Of a stretch of 64,000 bases of DNA, positions 36,046 through 47,361 are shown piece by piece. The notes under the pieces are model-generated. The model did not search any database. It had not been told where the DNA came from and was given only the letters and a program-made list of their open reading frames with translations. Where the stretch lies: the NCBI RefSeq assembly GCF_000959445.1, contig NZ_CP009630.1, forward strand, positions 558,001 to 622,000, read 5' to 3'. The DNA comes from Burkholderia vietnamiensis LMG 10929. GTDB lineage: Bacteria; Pseudomonadota; Gammaproteobacteria; Burkholderiales; Burkholderiaceae. Each line of letters starts with the position of its first letter. Positions within the stretch are counted from its first letter, which is position 1. Both the position numbers and the translations under genes were made by a program.

Positions 36046-38256
36046 TCAAGCCTTCGCGCCGCCGGCCGAATCGAACGGCAGCACGTAGTGCCGCTTGCCG
36101 GTCGCCGCGAAGATCGCGTTGGCCACGGCCGGCCCGACCGGCGCGACACCGGGCTCGCCGACGCCGGTCGGCGCTTGCGCGGACGGCACGATGTGCACCT
36201 CGACCTTCGGCATCTCGGCCATCCGCAGCACGTGGTAGCCGTCGAAGTTGCGCTGCTCGACGCGGCCGTCCTTCAGCGTGATCGCGCTGTGCAGCGCCGC
36301 GCCGAGCCCGAAGCCGATGCCGCCTTCCATCTGCGCGGCGACGATGTCGGGGTTGATCGCGATCCCGCAGTCGACCGCGCACACGATGCGCTCGACCTTC
36401 ACGTTGCCGTCCGCGTCCACCGACACCTCGGCCACCTGCGCGACATAGCTCTTGAACGCCTCGGCCACCGCGATCCCGCGCCCGCGGCCCTTCGGCAGCG
36501 GCTGCGCCGGATCCCAGCCGGCCTTCTGCGCGGCCAGCTCGAGCACGGCGCGCATGCGCGGCTCCTTCGCGAGCAGGTCGCGGCGGAACAGGTACGGGTC
36601 CTTGCCGGCCGCGTGCGCGGCTTCGTCGATGAACGCCTCGACCGCATACGCGGTGTGCGAGCTGCCGACCACGCGCCACCACAGCACCGGCAGGCCGACC
36701 TTGGTCGTGGTGAGTTCGACCGACACGTTCGGCACCGCGTACGGCAGGTTCGCCGCGCCCTCGACCGACGTCGCGTCGATGCCGTTCTTCACCATGAACG
36801 CGGCGAACGGCGTGCCGGCGAGGATCGACTGGCCGACGATGCGGTGCCGCCAGCCGACCAGCCGGCCATCGGCGGTGAGCCCCGCATCGAGCTTGTGGAA
36901 GTACATCGGGCGGTAGAAGCCGCCCTGGATGTCGTCCTCGCGCGTCCACTGCAGCTTGACCGGCGTGCCGTCCGCGCCGAGCGCCTTCGCGATCGACACG
37001 GCCTCGACCACGTAGTCGGACCACGCGTTCGCGCGCCGGCCGAAGCTGCCGCCCGCATACAGCGTGTGGATGCGCACCTGCTCGGGCTCGAGCCCCGCGA
37101 CCTTTGCGGCGTTGCCCTGATCGATCGTCTGGAACTGGTCGCCGGCCCAGATCTCGCAGCCGTCGGCCGTCAGCTTGACGACCGCGTCGAGCGGCTCCAT
37201 CGGCGCGTGCGCGAGATACGGGAATTCGTAGGTCGCGCTGAGCTTGCGCGCGGCGCCGGCGATCGCCGCGTCGGCGTCGCCGTCCTTGCGCGCCGACACG
37301 CCCGGTTTCGCGGCGAGCTGGCGGTATTCGCGCATGATCTCGTCGGAGCCGCGCTTTTCGGCGTGCGTTTCGTCCCAGTCGATTTTCAGTGCGTCGCGGC
37401 CCTGTTTCGCGGCCCAGAAGCCGGTCGCGACGACGGCGACGCCATTCGGCACCTGCACGACGGCCACGACGCCCGGCACCGCCTTCGCGGCCGTCGCATC
37501 GACCGACTTGACGGTCGCGCCGAAGCGCGGCGGCCGCTGCAGCAGCGCGACGCGCATGCCGGGGAAGGTCGTGTCGAGCGTGAATTGCGCGGTGCCGTTC
37601 GACTTCGCCGACGCGTCGACGCGCGGGATGCGATGGCCGATCAGCTTGAAATCGGCCGGCTGCTTCAGCGTGACGTGGTCGGGCACCGGCAGTTTCGCCG
37701 CATCGGCGACGAGCGTGCCGTAAGCGGCCGTCCTGCCGCTCTTCGCGTGCGTGACCACGCCGCCCGCGGTGCTCAGCTCGCCGGCCGGCACCTGCCAGCG
37801 CGCGGCCGCGGCCGACACGAGCATCGCGCGCGCCTTGCCGCCGGCTTCGCGCAGCTGCTGCCACGAGTTCGCCATCGCCGAGCTGCCGCCCGTGCCCTGT
37901 ATCGTGCCGAACGCGAGGTTCGCGTAGCGCTTCGCGTCGGCCGGCGCGCTTTCGACGCGCACGCTCGACCAGTCGGCGTCGAGCTCCTCCGCGACGATCG
38001 TCGCGATGCCCGTGTACGCGCCCTGGCCCATTTCGACGTGCTTGGCAATTACCGTGACCGCGCCGTCGGGCGTGATGCGCAGGAACGCGTTCGGCGCGAA
38101 GTCGGCGGCGGGCGGCGTCGCGGCGAGCGCGCGGCGGCCGAGGCCGGCCCATTCGAAGCCGATCGTCAGGCTGACGGCGGCTGCGGCGCCCGCGGTTTTC
38201 AGGAAGGTGCGGCGCGACGCGCGCACCGAACCGGCGTTGTCGAGTTCGATCGTCAT
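36046..38256 (-). CDS. Molybdenum-dependent oxidoreductase large subunit (isoquinoline 1-oxidoreductase beta type)
   Basis: The 736-residue protein starts with a Tat signal containing [10 protein letters not shown], then the xanthine-dehydrogenase-family Mo-binding domains. Visible family blocks are [66 protein letters not shown] and [20 protein letters not shown] (substrate-channel Glu near the end). These proteins bind the molybdopterin cytosine dinucleotide cofactor and oxidise N-heterocycles or aldehydes in the periplasm. The start at 38256 has GGGAG 7 nt upstream and is 2 nt past the small-subunit stop. The Tat signal explains export of the folded heterodimer. The substrate cannot be told. 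Confidence 0.92.
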   Translation of the reverse strand: MTIELDNAGSVRASRRTFLKTAGAAAAVSLTIGFEWAGLGRRALAATPPAADFAPNAFLRITPDGAVTVIAKHVEMGQGAYTGIATIVAEELDADWSSVRVESAPADAKRYANLAFGTIQGTGGSSAMANSWQQLREAGGKARAMLVSAAAARWQVPAGELSTAGGVVTHAKSGRTAAYGTLVADAAKLPVPDHVTLKQPADFKLIGHRIPRVDASAKSNGTAQFTLDTTFPGMRVALLQRPPRFGATVKSVDATAAKAVPGVVAVVQVPNGVAVVATGFWAAKQGRDALKIDWDETHAEKRGSDEIMREYRQLAAKPGVSARKDGDADAAIAGAARKLSATYEFPYLAHAPMEPLDAVVKLTADGCEIWAGDQFQTIDQGNAAKVAGLEPEQVRIHTLYAGGSFGRRANAWSDYVVEAVSIAKALGADGTPVKLQWTREDDIQGGFYRPMYFHKLDAGLTADGRLVGWRHRIVGQSILAGTPFAAFMVKNGIDATSVEGAANLPYAVPNVSVELTTTKVGLPVLWWRVVGSSHTAYAVEAFIDEAAHAAGKDPYLFRRDLLAKEPRMRAVLELAAQKAGWDPAQPLPKGRGRGIAVAEAFKSYVAQVAEVSVDADGNVKVERIVCAVDCGIAINPDIVAAQMEGGIGFGLGAALHSAITLKDGRVEQRNFDGYHVLRMAEMPKVEVHIVPSAQAPTGVGEPGVAPVGPAVANAIFAATGKRHYVLPFDSAGGAKA

Positions 38257-38258
38257 GG

Positions 38259-38720
38259 TCACGCTCCCAGCGTCGCGGCCGCGTCGTGGATCGCGGCCCG
38301 GATGCGGGCGTAGGTCGCACAGCGGCACAGGTTGCCGTTCATCGCGGCGTCGATGTCCGCGTCGGTCGGCTTCGGGTTCTGTTCGAGCAGTGCGGTCGCG
38401 GACATGATCTGGCCGGACTGGCAATAGCCGCACTGCGGCACCTGCAGTTTCACCCAGGCGGCCTGTACGGCCTGCGCGGGCTTGCTCTGCAGGCCTTCGA
38501 TTGTCGTCACCTGTTTGCCCGCGATGCCGGCCAGCGGCAGCACGCACGAGCGCACGGCCTGGCCTTCGAGATGGATCGTGCATGCGCCGCACTGCGCCAT
38601 GCCGCAGCCGAACTTCGTGCCGGTCAGCCCCGCATGCTCGCGGATCGCCCAGAGGACGGGCATCGACGGATCGGCGTCGAGCGTGACGCTCTTGCCGTTG
38701 AGGACAAACGTGGTGGGCAT
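38259..38720 (-). CDS. 2Fe-2S small subunit of the isoquinoline 1-oxidoreductase-type enzyme
   Basis: This 153-residue protein has a plant-type ferredoxin domain with [11 protein letters not shown] and a distal Cys in VRSCVLP. An alpha-helical second cluster domain follows with [11 protein letters not shown] and [12 protein letters not shown]. This gives the two [2Fe-2S] centres expected of the family (CoxS/IorA type). It transfers electrons from the Mo subunit. The start at 38720 has GGAG 8 nt upstream; an in-frame ATG at 38750 is less well supported. It is co-transcribed with the large subunit and divergent from an AraC regulator. Confidence 0.95.
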   Translation of the reverse strand: MPTTFVLNGKSVTLDADPSMPVLWAIREHAGLTGTKFGCGMAQCGACTIHLEGQAVRSCVLPLAGIAGKQVTTIEGLQSKPAQAVQAAWVKLQVPQCGYCQSGQIMSATALLEQNPKPTDADIDAAMNGNLCRCATYARIRAAIHDAAATLGA

Positions 38721-38802
38721 TTTTTTGTCTCCGTGGGGAAAACCCGGCATGCGCCGGATCAGGTGGGAGTGTGCGCGAACGGCCCGTCGTTACGGCTATC
38801 CG

Positions 38803-38834
38803 ATCCTGCAAATTTATTGAACAATCCTGCAAAT
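38803..38834 (+). promoter_or_regulatory. 11-bp direct repeat with 21-bp period, probable AraC operator
   Basis: ATCCTGCAAAT occurs perfectly at 38803-38813 and 38824-38834, two helical turns apart. It lies in the AT-rich middle of the divergent promoter between the oxidoreductase operon and the AraC-type gene. Same-face direct half-sites about 21 bp apart are the classical geometry for AraC-family dimers. The second copy ends 65 bp before the regulator start. Confidence 0.7.
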
Positions 38835-38899
38835 CCCGGGCACGGCGGCGCGCGTTTCGCTATGCTCGCGCGATCCGCAAAACGACACGAGGAACGGCC

Positions 38900-39826
38900 A
38901 TGGACATGACCGATATCGCGGCATCGCGCGAATCCGGGCGGCGCGAGCTGGCGTCGCTGATCGGCCGCTTCGCGCCGGCGGACGGCTCGCACGCGACGGC
39001 CGTGCCGGCGCTGATGCTGCACCGCCATACGCGTGCGGTCGATCTCGGCTGCGGCGTGTCGCGCGCCGCGCTCGTGATCGCCGCGCAGGGCGCGAAGCGC
39101 GTGGTGGTCGCCGGGCAGGCCTACGAATACGACGCGCAGCACTGCCTGATTACGTCGATCGACTTGCCGATCCTGTCGCGCGTCACGCAGGCGTCGCCCG
39201 ACGTTCCTTATCTTTGCCTGTCGCTGACGCTCGACCTGCAGCGCATCGTCGAACTCGCTGCCGAGATGCGTCTGCCCGAGCCGGAGGCCGGCCCCGAAGG
39301 CGAAGGCATCGCTGTCGCCGAGTTGACGCCGCCGCTGCTCGACGCCGCGCTGCGCCTGTTGCGGCTGCTCGATACGCCGGCCGACATCCCGGTGATCGCG
39401 CCGCTGATCGAAAAGGAACTGCTGTACCGGTTGATGACGAGCGGGCAGGGCGCGCGCCTGCGTCACATGGCCGTCGCCGGCAGCCACACGCACCGGATCG
39501 CGCGCGCGATCGAATGGATTCGCGCCCACTACGCGGAACCGATGCGTGTCGAGACGCTCGCGCAGGCCGTCAACATGAGCGTGTCGTCGCTTCATCACCA
39601 CTTCAAACACGTGACCACGCTCAGCCCGCTGCAGTATCAGAAGCAGTTGCGCCTGCACGAGGCGCGCCGGTTGCTGCTGCGCCAGGGCGGCGACGTGGGG
39701 TCGGTGGCCGCGACGGTCGGCTACGAGAGCGCGTCGCAGTTCAGCCGCGAATACAGCAGGCTGTTCGGCGCGCCGCCGATGCGCGACGTGGGTCATTTGC
39801 GCAGGAAGGAATTGCTCGGTACGTAG
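38900..39826 (+). CDS. AraC-family regulator with AraC_N domain, divergent from the oxidoreductase operon
   Basis: This 308-residue protein has an N-terminal AraC_N type domain (about 25-180, with VVAGQAYEYDAQHCLITSID and PVIAPLIEKELLYRL). A C-terminal double HTH follows (about 205-300: MRVETLAQAVNMSVSSLHHHFK, then VAATVGYESASQFSREYSRLFG). GAGGA lies 6 nt before the start. Regulators of this subfamily are commonly encoded beside the oxidoreductases they control, so it probably responds to the substrate and activates the divergent operon through the direct repeat described at 38803-38834 (inference). Confidence 0.93.
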   Translation: MDMTDIAASRESGRRELASLIGRFAPADGSHATAVPALMLHRHTRAVDLGCGVSRAALVIAAQGAKRVVVAGQAYEYDAQHCLITSIDLPILSRVTQASPDVPYLCLSLTLDLQRIVELAAEMRLPEPEAGPEGEGIAVAELTPPLLDAALRLLRLLDTPADIPVIAPLIEKELLYRLMTSGQGARLRHMAVAGSHTHRIARAIEWIRAHYAEPMRVETLAQAVNMSVSSLHHHFKHVTTLSPLQYQKQLRLHEARRLLLRQGGDVGSVAATVGYESASQFSREYSRLFGAPPMRDVGHLRRKELLGT

Positions 39827-41770
39827 TCGGCGCCGTCGTCGGCCGATGTGGTCGATGTGGTCCGACGCGGGCCGGGTGCGCGCGATGGTGCTGCGCGCAC
39901 GGCCAACCACGCAGCGTTGCAACCGGCATGCCAGCGGCGCGCGCGTCATATGCGGCGCGGTATCGCGTCGTGCCGCGGCGCGGCCGGCGCGCCGCTGTTT
40001 CACCCGTGTATCCCGCGCCGCGACGCACGCATTCGGCGCTCGCGGCGTCGCCGCGTATCGACGCGCCGAAAATGCGAGAAACGCCATTCAACGATGATTT
40101 TTTTCGCGCCGAAACGACGCTTGCACGCGCAGCTTCGCGCGCGGGAAAGCGGCGTCGACGTCGTTTCCGAGTTGTTTCTCCGGTGTATCGCGCGCCATGC
40201 GGAATCGCGTGACGCCCGCATGACGCGCACATCGAAATGCAATGCGCCGGCGTTCATTACCGGACGATGAAATGAATGTGCAACGTAATAAAACGCCCGA
40301 TGTGCTGGCGGATACGCGCGAATGCCCGGCGTTTTTCATCGAATATGCGGGCCGGTAGAAAGCGGTGCGGCCCGTGCCGGTTTTGCGATTCGTCGCTCTG
40401 CGGCATTAACCATCGATGTGCGAGCGAGTCGGGATTTTCACGGATGAATCAATCGTATTTTCGGGTAATCGGTTTGCCGCTGCATGCTTCGTGCAATCGG
40501 TCCCGTGCCGTATGCGCGCACGCTTTGCGCGAAGGCGCGCGGCGCGCGAGCGAGCCGTCCGCAACTTGCCGCGCGCCCGCGAAAGCCCGGTGGCAGGCCG
40601 TTTTCGGGCGTTGACGTGTCCATTGTCCCGAACCGGCAATGCGAGATTCTCAACTCTGAAACAGACGTTCGGTAGCCCACACATGCGGCGCCGCGCACCG
40701 CGTCGCGCGGCCTTCGGCGGGATTGCTTCTCGTCAGTCGATGATCGCCGCCGGCGGCCACCCGTTGCCGCGATACATTCCTGAAACGAAAACCGCATGTT
40801 CCCGCGCTGCCCGCGCGCCGTGCCACCCGCAATCGTCGGTGCAATCGTGCGTGGCATGCCGCTTGCGATATTGGCCGCACCGGCGGGCAGTCGACCTGAT
40901 GCAGTGAAGATTGGGGGGGCGGCAGTCTCGTCAATAAGCAGTCGGGGAACAGCGATGAAGACCACAAGCAACGGCTTGATCTGCGCATTCTTCGCGCAAC
41001 GATGGGGTAACCGTACGACTCGCGGCGCAGTGCCGGCGTCGCGAGTGCGTCGTTGCCGGCGTTCCGGTATCCGCGCATTGCGCGTGCTGGAGCAGCTGTC
41101 GTTTCGCGCCACCACTGATCGACAGCGGCGCTCTCGTTGACTCACTTCACCCTGATGGACCAGCAGTTCGTATCGGGCAGCTCGATGCCGATGCGCGCGT
41201 GCACGTCCATCGACATTTCGATCGCATCGCGGCAATAGCGGCGCGACCCGGACTGTACCGAAAACCCGCGAGCCGGATTATCCGCATGATCGGCGACCGG
41301 TAACTCACAAACAACGTTGCTGCGTGACGGTCGGGCGCGCATGCACGGTTGCGCATTGTTGTCGCGTTGCCGCGATTACGCGGCGATTTTCAGCGGCAGG
41401 GCGTTCGCCTTCGGTAAATCGGGTCGTGCATTTTCGCTCGCCGGCAGTGGCGAGCCGCATGCCGGCGCGCGGCGCCGCCCGATATCGAACGACGCACGAC
41501 GAACGATACGGAACGATGCATTCGTTTTCCGGGTTCGAGACTCGGTTTATTCCGGTGACTTCACCGGTGCGCAAGCCGGTATTCAAAACAATAAATCGCA
41601 GGGCCAATAAAACAGCGAATGGGATTTAGGCAATGAGCCGAATTGCGATCGGAGAAACGCTCGTTGCCGATTGAATGGCGGTCCTTGTGTTCAGGGATTG
41701 CTCGACGCAGGCAGGCTGAAGGCGTGCAGCTTCCTGCGCTTGTTCCGTCCACGCCGTTTTGGAGTCGACC
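39827..41770. other. About 1.9 kb without a supportable gene
   Basis: No open frame here shows the strong third-position G/C bias of real genes in this window, and several short AT-rich blocks occur (40090-40110, 40260-40345, 41575-41650). A stem AAAACGCC/GGCGTTTT (40290-40297 and 40328-40335, followed by TTTTT on plus) could be a terminator or part of a small RNA. A 23-bp direct repeat with three mismatches lies at 39997-40019 and 40174-40196. Base composition is lower in GC than flanks, compatible with decayed or acquired sequence. Confidence 0.5.
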
Positions 41771-42097
41771 ATGAAGAAGCTTCTGATTGCAGCAGCAGTG
41801 ATGGCGGTTTCGGGTGCAGCGTTCGCAGCGAGCGGCACCCAGTCGAGCAGCAGTTCGTCGAGCGGCGGCCAGACGATGGCGGGGGTGACCGGCTTCGGTC
41901 ACTTCACCGCCACCGATTCGGGTGCGGCACTCGGCGCGGCCGGCGCGATGGCCGGCGGCGGCACCAGCGCGGCGGTGTCGTACACCGATCACACCAACAC
42001 GTCGACGGTGGGCGGCTTCGGCTTCGGCGGCTCGCAGTCCGGCGGGCTGAGCGGCGCGAACGCAGGCTCCAGCGCCTGGACGTTCCGCCACTACTAA
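41771..42097 (+). CDS. Exported Ser/Gly-rich small protein
   Basis: I do not recognise the family. The 108-residue product has a clear Sec signal peptide (MKKLLIAAAVMAVSGAAFA, cleavage before ASG). A Ser-rich stretch and a Gly/Ser/Ala/Thr domain with the motif HTNTSTVGGFGFGGSQSGG follow. There is no Cys. The ATG at 41771 has GGAG 6 nt upstream. It is the first of four consecutive genes with the same design, and it shares the (H)xxTSTVGGFG-type motif with the next gene. The composition resembles secreted fibre or amyloid subunits, but there is no sequence proof. Confidence 0.8.
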   Translation: MKKLLIAAAVMAVSGAAFAASGTQSSSSSSSGGQTMAGVTGFGHFTATDSGAALGAAGAMAGGGTSAAVSYTDHTNTSTVGGFGFGGSQSGGLSGANAGSSAWTFRHY

Positions 42098-42208
42098 GCC
42101 GCCGCGCGCAGCGCTCGTCATCGAATGGTGGCGCGGACGCCGGGAATCGCCCCGCACGGGGCGGCCCGGCGATCCGGCCACCGACCTTCGTCATCGCAAG
42201 GAATTGCT

Positions 42209-42799
42209 ATGAAAGCCAACGTCTTTTTAGCGACCGCGCTCGCCGTGCTGTCGTCGGCCGCAGCGGCCGCCGGCACGACGACCTTCAACCAGACTCAGTC
42301 CGTGGCGTCGGGCGTCTCGGGTTCGGTGCTGGTCGGCACCGGCAGCTATACGAGCAACACGACTTCGGTCGCAGGCGCGAGCGCCGGAAGCACGGTGACG
42401 CCTGCGGGCTCGACCGGCACGGCGTCCGCGTACCACGACTCGACGTCGACGGCCGGCGGGTGGGGCACCAACGGCGGCGCGTTCGCGGCTGGCGGCGGGA
42501 TCGGCGCCGCGGGCTCGTTCGGCGGCACCGCCAATACGACCGAGAACGCGAATGCGTTGTCGGGCGGCGTGACCGCCACGATCGTGCTCGGCGCGAACCA
42601 CTACACGGCGAGCGGCGGCAACGACGCCGGCATCGCGAACGCGGGTGCGAGCGGGCTGGCCGGCTTCGGCGGATCGTCGACGATCGCGGGCTCGAACCAC
42701 TACAACACGTCGACCGTCTGGAGCACCGGGCCGGCCGGATCGCCGTCGGCGTCGGGCGGCAGTCAGGGCAGCTCCGGCGCGACGGCCGGCACGCCCTGA
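42209..42799 (+). CDS. Exported Gly/Ser/Thr/Ala-rich protein
   Basis: This 196-residue protein has a signal peptide (MKANVFLATALAVLSSAAAAA) and a mature part of low-complexity Gly, Ser, Thr, Asn and Ala. Semi-repeated elements include SYTSNTTSVAGASAG, HDSTSTAGGWGTNGG, NHYTASGGNDAG and NHYNTSTVWST. The (N/D)HxxTSTxGG motif links it to the upstream gene, suggesting a duplicated family. AAGGAA lies 5 nt before the ATG. It contains no Cys. Function is unknown; a structural surface or biofilm component is a reasonable guess. Confidence 0.8.
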   Translation: MKANVFLATALAVLSSAAAAAGTTTFNQTQSVASGVSGSVLVGTGSYTSNTTSVAGASAGSTVTPAGSTGTASAYHDSTSTAGGWGTNGGAFAAGGGIGAAGSFGGTANTTENANALSGGVTATIVLGANHYTASGGNDAGIANAGASGLAGFGGSSTIAGSNHYNTSTVWSTGPAGSPSASGGSQGSSGATAGTP

Positions 42800-42873
42800 T
42801 TCGGGTGGAAGGGACCAGTTTCCCGGTGACGCTGGTCTCTGTTGCGCCGTTGTCGTCACCGTAAGGAGCTGGC

Positions 42874-43155
42874 ATGAAGCAGAACCTGATTGCCGCCGTC
42901 GTGATGCTCACGTCGCTGACGGCGTATGCCGCCGACCGCGCGACCGACGACGTGCAATCGAACGTACAGACGTCAAGTAACACTGAGCAGACAACCAAAC
43001 CGTCACCGCAACACACGCTGTCGCCGGGCAATGCCGCCGGCGCGCCCGCGGCCCCGCCATCGCAGGGCATGCCGGGCGGTTCGTGGTCGCAGTTGGGCAG
43101 CGGCTGGAAGCAGTTCGGGGAAACAGGCAAAGCGGCAGGAACGCAACGGGATTGA
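42874..43155 (+). CDS. Small exported protein
   Basis: The 93-residue product has a signal peptide (MKQNLIAAVVMLTSLTAYA-AD) and a polar mature region rich in Gln, Thr, Ser and Pro, ending in SWSQLGSGWKQFGETGKAAG. The RBS AAGGAG is 5 nt upstream. It sits 74 bp after the previous exported protein gene and 44 bp before the next, so it is probably in one operon with them. The C-terminal GSWSQLGSGWKQFGET could be an amphipathic interaction segment. No homologue is recognised. Confidence 0.75.
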   Translation: MKQNLIAAVVMLTSLTAYAADRATDDVQSNVQTSSNTEQTTKPSPQHTLSPGNAAGAPAAPPSQGMPGGSWSQLGSGWKQFGETGKAAGTQRD

Positions 43156-43199
43156 TGCGGTTGCCTGGGTAGGCGGTCCAACCTCGTCCGGAGATCGAA

Positions 43200-45002
43200 A
43201 TGAACAGCAGCAAGATCAGGGCGGCCAGTGCGGCGATGTTCGCGCTGGCCACGATCGGCGCCCATGCGCAGACCGCCGACTCGACTTCAAGCGCGCAGTC
43301 CTCGACGTCGTCGACGGCCATCGGCCAGGGTGGCGGCTCGAGCATGAATACCAACGTGACGAGCTCGCGCGGCGGCAATGCGACGAGCGGCAGCACGAGC
43401 GGCGTGCGCGGCAGCGGCAATTCGAGCGTGCAGGTCAACTTGACGCTGCCTTCGTCGACGAGCGGCGGCTCGACCGTGACGCCGCAGAGCGCGAGCTCGC
43501 TCGCGGCCGGCGCGCCAGGCTCGAGCCCGTACAACACGCAGGTGGCGGAGAACGTCAACTACTCGGGCACGCAGACGATCAAGACGAACCCGGCGATCCA
43601 GGCGCCCGGGCTGACGACCACGTTGTCCGATACCTGCATGGGCTCGGTGAGCGTCGGCGTGTCGTTCCCGGGGTTCGGCGCGACCGGCGGCACGACGCTG
43701 GTGGATCAGGCGTGCGTGCGACGGCTCGATGCGCGCGAATTTCGCGCGATGGGCTTGACCGACGTCGCGCTGGCGCTGCTGTGCCAGAGCGACGCGAACC
43801 GCCGCGCGGTCGAGGCGACCGGCCATCTGTGCCCGGGCACGACCGCGCCGCTCGCGCGCTCGAACGTCGCGCCTGCCGCCGACGCGACCGTCGCCGACGA
43901 CTTGAAGTACCGCGATCCGCTCGTGCGCAGCCGGATGGGGCTGCCGCCGCTCGATGCGGCTGGGCCGGCGCCTGTGCAGATGCGGGCGGTGGCGGGGAAT
44001 GCTGGGCAGGCGGGGGCGTTCGTCGCGGGAGCGCCGATCGGCGCGCCGGCTGCGGCGGCGATGCCGGGTGCGGCGCAGGCGGCTGCGGGGAATGGTGCGC
44101 AGGCGGCCGCGGTCGTGCCGGGCGTGGCCGCGGCGTCGGCTGCGATGAGCGCGGTGCCCGCTGCAGCGACCGCTGCCGTGTCGCCGAGTGCCGCGACGGT
44201 TGCGGACAACGTGTCACGGCCTGCACCGGCACCGGTCGCAGGGGATAAGGTGCCCGCGCCTGCGTCGGTGATTGCGGAGAAGGTTTCGAAGCCCGCACCG
44301 ATGGTTGCCCAGGAGGCATCGAAGCCCGCACAAGTGGTTGCGGAAAAGGCACCGGCACCCGTCCCGACGGTTGCGGAAAAGGCACCGGAGCCCGCGTCGA
44401 CGAGTGCAGACAAGGCATCGACGCCTGCAGCAGCGGTTGCGGACAAGGCATCGGCAGCTGTCCCAACGGTTGCTGAGAAGGCATCAGAGCCTGCGTCGGC
44501 GATCGCGGAAAAGGCCTCGACGCCTGCACCAGTGGTTGCAGAGAAGGCGTCGGCACCCGTCCCGACGGTTGCGGAGAAGGCGGCGGAGCCTGCGTCGACG
44601 ATTGCGGAAAAGACCACCGAACCCGCGGCGACCGCCGCCGACAAGGCCCCGATGGTCGCCGACAAGCCCGCAGACCCCGCACCGTCGCTCGCCGCCAACG
44701 CGTCCGCGCGCACGCCGGCCGCGACCGACACCGGCGCACCGGCCATGCCGACGGCCGACGCCAACGCAGTCGACCGCGCGCCGCAAGCGCCGATCGCCTC
44801 GGCCATGCCTGCCGCCGAAGCCGCCCAGCCCGTGGCGGCGACGGCCCCGAGCGCTGCCGACGCAACGGCCGTGGTCGAATCCGCAGCCGTGCCGGCCGCG
44901 GACGTGCCCGCGACAGCCACGCCGGCGATCGACCAGCACGCCGCCCCGTCGGCGCCGCTCGCGCCCGCGCCGACCGTCGTCTCGACGAGCACGTCGTCGT
45001 GA
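43200..45002 (+). CDS. Exported 600-residue protein with Ser/Gly-rich head and 11-residue repeats
   Basis: The signal peptide ends near residue 23 (GAHA-QT). A Ser/Thr/Asn/Gly-rich head (25-115) follows. A compact middle domain (about 125-225) has three Cys and a distinct signature: SDTCMGSVSVGVSFPGFG, VDQACVRRLDAREFRAMG and ALALLCQSDANRRAVEATG. The long Ala/Pro tail contains eleven consecutive 11-residue units (residues 358-478) of consensus VAEKASxPAPT. The tail looks like an extended spacer or surface stalk. It is the last and largest of the exported low-complexity genes and probably cotranscribed with them. GGAG precedes the ATG. Function is not recognised. Confidence 0.78.
   Translation: MNSSKIRAASAAMFALATIGAHAQTADSTSSAQSSTSSTAIGQGGGSSMNTNVTSSRGGNATSGSTSGVRGSGNSSVQVNLTLPSSTSGGSTVTPQSASSLAAGAPGSSPYNTQVAENVNYSGTQTIKTNPAIQAPGLTTTLSDTCMGSVSVGVSFPGFGATGGTTLVDQACVRRLDAREFRAMGLTDVALALLCQSDANRRAVEATGHLCPGTTAPLARSNVAPAADATVADDLKYRDPLVRSRMGLPPLDAAGPAPVQMRAVAGNAGQAGAFVAGAPIGAPAAAAMPGAAQAAAGNGAQAAAVVPGVAAASAAMSAVPAAATAAVSPSAATVADNVSRPAPAPVAGDKVPAPASVIAEKVSKPAPMVAQEASKPAQVVAEKAPAPVPTVAEKAPEPASTSADKASTPAAAVADKASAAVPTVAEKASEPASAIAEKASTPAPVVAEKASAPVPTVAEKAAEPASTIAEKTTEPAATAADKAPMVADKPADPAPSLAANASARTPAATDTGAPAMPTADANAVDRAPQAPIASAMPAAEAAQPVAATAPSAADATAVVESAAVPAADVPATATPAIDQHAAPSAPLAPAPTVVSTSTSS
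44271..44633 (+). repeat. Eleven tandem 33-bp units encoding 11-residue repeats
   Basis: Exactly 363 bp encode eleven units in register, e.g. VAEKAPAPVPT, VAEKAPEPAST, IAEKASTPAPV, VAEKAAEPAST. DNA copies differ by several substitutions, but stretches such as GTTGCGGAGAAGG recur, so unit number could vary between strains by recombination or slippage. Confidence 0.85.
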
Positions 45003-45153
45003 CCGGCAGCGCGCTTCGATGCAACCGGTATGCCGCCTGCACGGCAAGCGCCGCAACCGGTTGCGCGATGCGCGCGACAGCTTTGACGGGTGTTGGTTCT
45101 ACCCCGAGGCCAACACCTCTTTTTGCCTGTCGAGGGGACAGGAGGCGCGGATC

Positions 45154-45738
45154 ATGAGGTTCCTTTCGATCGTTCTGCTGCTGGTCGGCGCACACGCCGC
45201 CGCGCAGTCGCTGTTTCAGAATCCGGCGGTGTTCGTGATCCTGAACGAACAGAGCGTCGCGAACGCCGCGAGCATCCAGCAGTCGCTGACGACGCTCGGC
45301 CGCCCCGACAACACCGCATGCGTGCCGATGATGATGGTCGGCGATCCGCAGACGATCTACATGGTGCCCGAGGAAGGCCACGCGCCTTCATGGCAATCGC
45401 CGGTGTACGGCCGCGCCGCGCCGTTCGTCGCGCAGAGCGGCCCGACGCCGACCGGCAAGACGGTCGGCGCGATGCAGCACGCGGACGACATGCAGACGCA
45501 GCCCTGGGCCGACGGCAGCACGGTCACGCAGACGATCGCCGGTGCATCGAGTCTGTCGGCATCGGCGCGCGTCGACGACTGGCAAAGCCACGCGCTGGCC
45601 GCGATCGAGACGGCGCGCGCCGGCGACGTGACCGTGGACGGCAAGACCTACCGCCGCTATCGCGACGAACTGGACCGGTCCGCGCGGCCCGTCGTCGAAC
45701 CGCAGATCTATATGCGGCGTGTCGTGTTCTGCCGATAG
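45154..45738 (+). CDS. Exported hypothetical protein
   Basis: This 194-residue protein has a short signal peptide (MRFLSIVLLLVGAHAAA) and an ordinary-composition mature domain, unlike the four upstream proteins. Recognisable features are NPAVFVILNEQSVANAASIQ, a PMMMVGDPQTIYMVPEEGH stretch and a Tyr/Arg-rich end with DGKTYRRYRDELD. Two Cys are present (about 57 and the penultimate residue). AGGAGG lies 8 nt upstream of the ATG. It lies between the low-complexity protein genes and a sigma-54 activator, so it may be the partner or assembly factor of the exported proteins. No family was recognised. Confidence 0.75.
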   Translation: MRFLSIVLLLVGAHAAAQSLFQNPAVFVILNEQSVANAASIQQSLTTLGRPDNTACVPMMMVGDPQTIYMVPEEGHAPSWQSPVYGRAAPFVAQSGPTPTGKTVGAMQHADDMQTQPWADGSTVTQTIAGASSLSASARVDDWQSHALAAIETARAGDVTVDGKTYRRYRDELDRSARPVVEPQIYMRRVVFCR

Positions 45739-45882
45739 CGTCATTTTCCCGATCGGACCGGCAGGCCGCGCGCCATGTCGCGCGCCCCGCGCCGACCGAC
45801 AACGCCATGCGACGAGGCCATCGTGAATCAATGTTGCCGGATCAGATTGTCGAGCCATCCTGAAACCGAGCGGATCGCGTGC

Positions 45883-47259
<1,377 letters not shown>

Positions 47260-47361
47260 CGCGGCGCGTGCGCACGCAGCGGGCGGCGGCCTGCGTCAGG
47301 GACCGCGCGGAAAAATTCACTCGTGGGGCCAGCGCAAGCCCTTTATTGGCGTGAACAGGCC

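Noticed and set aside
40276..41342. Several open frames in the gene-free region, e.g. minus 40438-41235 and minus 41142-41342
   Set aside because: No codon bias, RBS or recognisable domain; they are Arg-rich and look like chance frames.
41440..41770. Sigma-54 (-24/-12) promoter upstream of the exported protein genes
   Set aside because: The best match (TGGCGG near 41675) lacks the GC at -12; not convincing despite the nearby sigma-54 activator.
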